From: an uncultured Prevotella sp.
Lineage (GTDB): Bacteria > Bacteroidota > Bacteroidia > Bacteroidales > Bacteroidaceae
Assembly (NCBI GenBank): GCA_900544825.1
Contig: UQWP01000071.1
Span: 1-18,165 of the forward strand
Reading direction: 5' to 3'
DNA: 18,165 nucleotides
The notes beneath the pieces were generated by a model. It saw nothing but the letters and a program-made list of their open reading frames with translations, was not told the origin of the DNA and searched no databases. Made by a program: the position numbers and the translations under genes. Of this stretch, positions 14,847 to 18,165 are shown piece after piece (positions within the stretch are counted from its first letter, which is position 1; each line of letters begins with the position of its first letter).

Positions 14847-15550
14847 GCAAGACAATGACAAACATGAGTAAAGAAGAAAAGCGGATGATGCTCTTTGACG
14901 TGCAGGAGCATCCCGAGAAATATACCGACGAGCAGGTGGAGCGCCTGCTTGCCGATGAGGAAGTGAAGGAGTTCTTCCATGAACTGGTGATGGCGAGAAT
15001 GGCTGGCAAGAAAGCCAATCCGAAGGAAGTGGATGTGAATGAGGCTTGGAAGGAGTTTGTTCAGGCTCATCACGAGGATAAGTTGGCGATGGATGCCGGC
15101 AGAGCCAAGGGCGCTTATCGCAACCGGATGAAGATTGCTGCATCCATCGTCGGCATCATCTTCCTCTCGGGTGTAGCCTTGGCTGCGATTCACAATGGCT
15201 GGTTGGGGTTCTCTACTTCTGGTCAGGCTGCGGATAACAAGGCTGCGACAGAACAGCTGGCAACAACCCAGGCGCTGACGAACGACAGTCTTCGTGCTGC
15301 AACAGCTGAGAACAAGGATTCGCTTGATATGAAGCCTGTGGTGTTTGATGATGCAGAATTGGGAACCATCCTGGCTCAGCTATCCGGTTTCTATCATGTC
15401 AAGGTGGAGTATGTGGATGCCGGTGCCCAGCACATCCGTCTCTTCTTCAACTGGAACAAGACGAAGACTTTAGAGCAGAACCTGGAGATTTTGAATGCTT
15501 TCGACCGCATACAGATAGAGTATATTGACGGTACATTGGTGGTGAAATAA
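14843..15550 (+). CDS. Anti-sigma factor with DUF4974 (FecR C-terminal-like) domain
   Basis: 235 residues. The charged N-terminal part (about 1-95, with YTDEQVERLLADEEVKEFF) is the cytoplasmic sigma-binding region, followed by one membrane segment (about 97-116, MKIAASIVGIIFLSGVALAA) and a periplasmic Ala/Thr-rich linker. The C-terminal domain (about 165-235, FDDAELGTILAQLSGFYHVKVEY and ending IEYIDGTLVV) fits DUF4974, which contacts the receptor STN domain. The central FecR domain of typical family members appears to be absent, since only about 45 linker residues lie between membrane segment and DUF4974. It should hold the sigma factor at the inner membrane and release it on a signal from the receptor. 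Start overlaps the sigma stop; a later Met (14864) is an alternative. Confidence 0.88.
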   Translation: MSKTMTNMSKEEKRMMLFDVQEHPEKYTDEQVERLLADEEVKEFFHELVMARMAGKKANPKEVDVNEAWKEFVQAHHEDKLAMDAGRAKGAYRNRMKIAASIVGIIFLSGVALAAIHNGWLGFSTSGQAADNKAATEQLATTQALTNDSLRAATAENKDSLDMKPVVFDDAELGTILAQLSGFYHVKVEYVDAGAQHIRLFFNWNKTKTLEQNLEILNAFDRIQIEYIDGTLVVK

Positions 15551-15553
15551 GAT

Positions 15554-15559
15554 AGGAGG
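15554..15559 (+). promoter_or_regulatory. Strong Shine-Dalgarno before the receptor
   Basis: AGGAGG lies 8 nt before the ATG at 15568. Most starts in this window lack such a sequence, so this one is unusually strong and fixes the receptor start. Confidence 0.7.
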
Positions 15560-15567
15560 ATATATTT

Positions 15568-18152
15568 ATGAGAGATTTTTGGAAACCAATGCCCGTTAGC
15601 GGCAAGCCTATCAGAGAGCTTCTTCTTTTCTTCCTGCTGCTTTGGGGTCAGCAGTCTTATGCCCAGCGCATCACCCGACAATATAATAATGTGTCGTTCT
15701 CTGCGGCGTTGAAGGATTTGAATGCCCGCCAGCATAAGTACACCATCAACTTCGTGTATGATGAACTGGAGGATTTCAGGGTAACCAAGAGCATCAGAAA
15801 CCAGAGTGTTCCCGATGCCATCATGCAGCTGATAGGATTCTATCCCATCAGGATGACGCAGGTGGAGGATAATATCATGGTGGAGTGTACGCAGAAGACA
15901 CCCACCAAGATGATAGGTCGCATCATAGACAACAAGAATCGCCCGGTTGATTTCGCCAATGTGACTCTGCTGAATGTTCGTGATTCTTCATTGATTAATG
16001 GCGGCGTGACGAATGAGAACGGCCAGTTCGTGATTCCCTGCGAAGCCACAAAGGCGATAGTAAGAGTGAGTTGCGTGGGCTATATTACGACAAGCAATAC
16101 ATATAATATAGGTAAGATAGGAACTATCGTGTTGCATGAGAATACGATAAACCTTAAAGGCGTGAAGGTAAAAGCTATGCGCCAGAATATAAAGTTGGGC
16201 AAAGAGGGAATGCTTGTGGATATAGAGCACTCAGAGCTTAACAAAATTGGTACTGCAACTGAAGTGTTGCGCGAAATGCCTCGCGTTGATGTCAGTTCGG
16301 ATGGAACGGTGAATGTGTTTGCCAAAGGTTCACCGCTTATTTATATCAACAACCGACAGGTGAACGATCTCAAAGAGCTTCATCAACTGAAGTCGGATAA
16401 CATTAAGAATGTAGAGATTGTAACCGCTCCTGGAGCCAAATACAATGCAGAGATTAAGTCTGTAATTCGTATCAGGACAATACGCCGTCAAGGCGAAGGA
16501 TGGAGTGGCGAGAACTATACTACTACAAAGTTCAACAAGTGGTGGGGTGGTTCGCAATATCTATCGTCAACATATCGCACTGGAAAAGCAGAAGTATTTG
16601 GCGAACTTTGGGGAACAACGACACCAGGTGGTGAGGATAATGTATTGTCTACCGAAATCAATGGCACGAAGAATATATTTATAGAACAGACTTCACCGAT
16701 TAAGTATCGCTCAAAGGGAACTGGCGCAAAGGTTGCCTTTGCTTATTCTATAGATGATGACAAAACATTTGGATTGAGCTATGAGAATCAGTATGGTTCG
16801 GGCAAAGGAGGAACGACCGACTCTTATCAGAAGATAATGGAAGACGGTGTGCAAACAGCATTTGTAAACGAAGCGACCGATATAAGTGATTGCTTTAGTC
16901 CGGTGCATAATGCTAACGCCTATTATGTGGGTAAGATTGGCAAATTGGGTGTGGACTTCAACGCCACTTATTTCTGGAAAAAGAAAGGCAGGACTATGTC
17001 AATCAAAGAGAGCTGCGCAGATATTGAGAGTCGCGACGTTCATACACGTAACAGACAGCATAGTGACATGGCTGCTGCCAAACTCATATTGTCTTACCCT
17101 GTTTGGAAGGGAGCACTAAGTGTAGGCTCCGAATTTATTTCATCCCGTATTCGTGGCGAATATGCCAATGCCGAGCAATATGTAGATGCATCGAATACAA
17201 AGATTAACGAACAGAGTATAGCCGGCTTTGCTGAGTATGGTTTGAAATTTGGAGCATTCTCTGCAAATGCAGGTGTAAGATACGAGTATGTAAAGTCCGA
17301 TTATTATTATTTCGGTGAATGGCAGACTGAGCCGAGTCGTAGATATTCCGATTGGTTCCCTTCTGCTTCTATGTCATGGAACAGTGGCAAATGGGCATTG
17401 CAACTTGCCTATACCTGCAAGACACGGCGACCAAGCTATAACAGTCTGCGAGATGAGGTGCAGTATGACAACCGCTATACTTATGAGGGTGGAAATCCGT
17501 ATCTCCGCCCATGTATAACAAATAATGTTGATTTGAATGTGGCGTACGACTGGTTGTCGTTGAATGCTGGCTACAACTATATAGACAAGCCGATGGTGTG
17601 GGTAGCCACACTCTATCAAGGCAAAGACATAGTTTTTCTACGCAATGTCAACTTCAATAATAGTCAGGATGTGTATGTTTCGATAGTGGCTTCGCCCGTT
17701 TTGGTTGGTATAATCCTATGGCAGAAATAGACTACACACAGTCGTTCTTGTGTACTGACGGTTTTGATATCAACAAACTGTCAAACAGACCATGCTTCAA
17801 CTTCCGTCTAAACAATCGTTTCAACATAACGCCTACACTAAAGGCTTTTCTCAATATGAGATATAAGACGGGTAGGCTTAATGATCTGCAAAAAACAAAG
17901 TCATTTGCTCGTGTGGATATGAAATTCACAAAGTCGTTCCTCAATGACGCTCTTGTAATAGGCGTTTATGCCAACGACTTGTTCAAGACCGACAAGGAAC
18001 AATGGACTATGTATGGCAGCCATACCGTAATGGAAAAAGACTGTTATGGCTATGAGCGTTGTGTAGGTATGAGCTTATCTTATAACTTCAATACCACCAA
18101 GAGCAAGTATAAGGGTACGGGTGCTGGTAATGCAGAAAAGAGCCGCCTGTAG
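15568..18152 (+). pseudogene. STN-containing TonB-dependent receptor, broken by a frameshift near its C-terminus
   Basis: The first open frame (15568-17730, 720 codons) holds a signal peptide ending YAQ (about 31-33), an STN signalling domain (about 38-107, FSAALKDLN to DNIMVEC), a CarboxypepD_reg-like domain (about 114-190, IGRIIDNKNRPVDFANVTLL), the plug (about 200-305, INNRQVNDL, VEIVTAPGAKYNAEI) and most of an OMP_b-brl_3 barrel, but ends in a foreign tail (PVLVGIILWQK). The remaining barrel continues in another frame to 18152 and ends with an ordinary final strand (GMSLSYNFN). One extra C in the run at 17695-17697 would join the frames as SPRFGWYNPMAEIDYTQ, so a one-base deletion is the simplest reading. 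As written, the protein would lack about 150 residues of barrel and probably not insert properly. A sequencing or assembly error is possible. It is the outer-membrane sensor/transporter of the ECF sigma system just upstream. Confidence 0.85.
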
Positions 18153-18165
18153 TTCTTGCCAGGAA

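Noticed and set aside
1..18165. CRISPR arrays, tRNA or rRNA genes, riboswitches, phage genes
   Set aside because: Reading the intergenic regions on both strands gave no regularly spaced repeats, no tRNA-like cloverleaf and no riboswitch core that I could recognise.

Overview
The window looks like chromosomal DNA from a gut or oral Bacteroidales bacterium, most likely Prevotella/Segatella. Reasons: promoters of the Bacteroidota type (TTTG, about 20 nt, TAnnTTTG), mostly weak Shine-Dalgarno sequences, TonB-dependent outer-membrane proteins of the OMP_b-brl_3 type, an ECF sigma / DUF4974 anti-sigma / STN-receptor set, and an IS1380-family transposase start. The genus is an inference from general resemblance; no search was run.

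Left part (1-2488), AT-rich and accessory-looking: the 5' end of an IS1380-family transposase leaves the window on the left. It is followed by a two-gene plus-strand unit (a small PUA-like protein and a WG-repeat protein), a set of strong stem-loops that probably ends transcription from both sides, and an unrecognised minus-strand gene with a good promoter.

Middle left (2489-7592): one 1681-residue minus-strand gene fuses a DEDD-type exonuclease domain, a four-cysteine cluster, a RecQ-type SF2 helicase and a complete UvrD/Rep-type SF1 helicase.

Centre (7671-11395): this is the most interesting region. A membrane-embedded winged-helix regulator lies between a small membrane-anchored protein and a divergently transcribed TonB-dependent outer-membrane protein. 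Both flanking promoters carry an ATGTCAG-type direct repeat with an 11-bp period, placed exactly 32 nt upstream of an identical -7 box (TACCTTTG). I predict the repeat is the regulator's operator and that the three genes form one transmembrane regulatory and uptake system.

Right centre (11440-14189): a minus-strand cluster, probably an operon from one consensus promoter, encodes a radical SAM protein, a pyridoxamine/pyridoxine kinase and an EamA-family transporter.

Right part (14222-18152): a FecIRA-like cell-surface signalling unit holds an ECF sigma factor, an overlapping DUF4974 anti-sigma factor and an STN-containing TonB-dependent receptor. The receptor is broken near its C-terminus by an apparent single-base deletion. 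Its plug and barrel region has a different base texture from its signalling N-terminus, which suggests exchange of the barrel.
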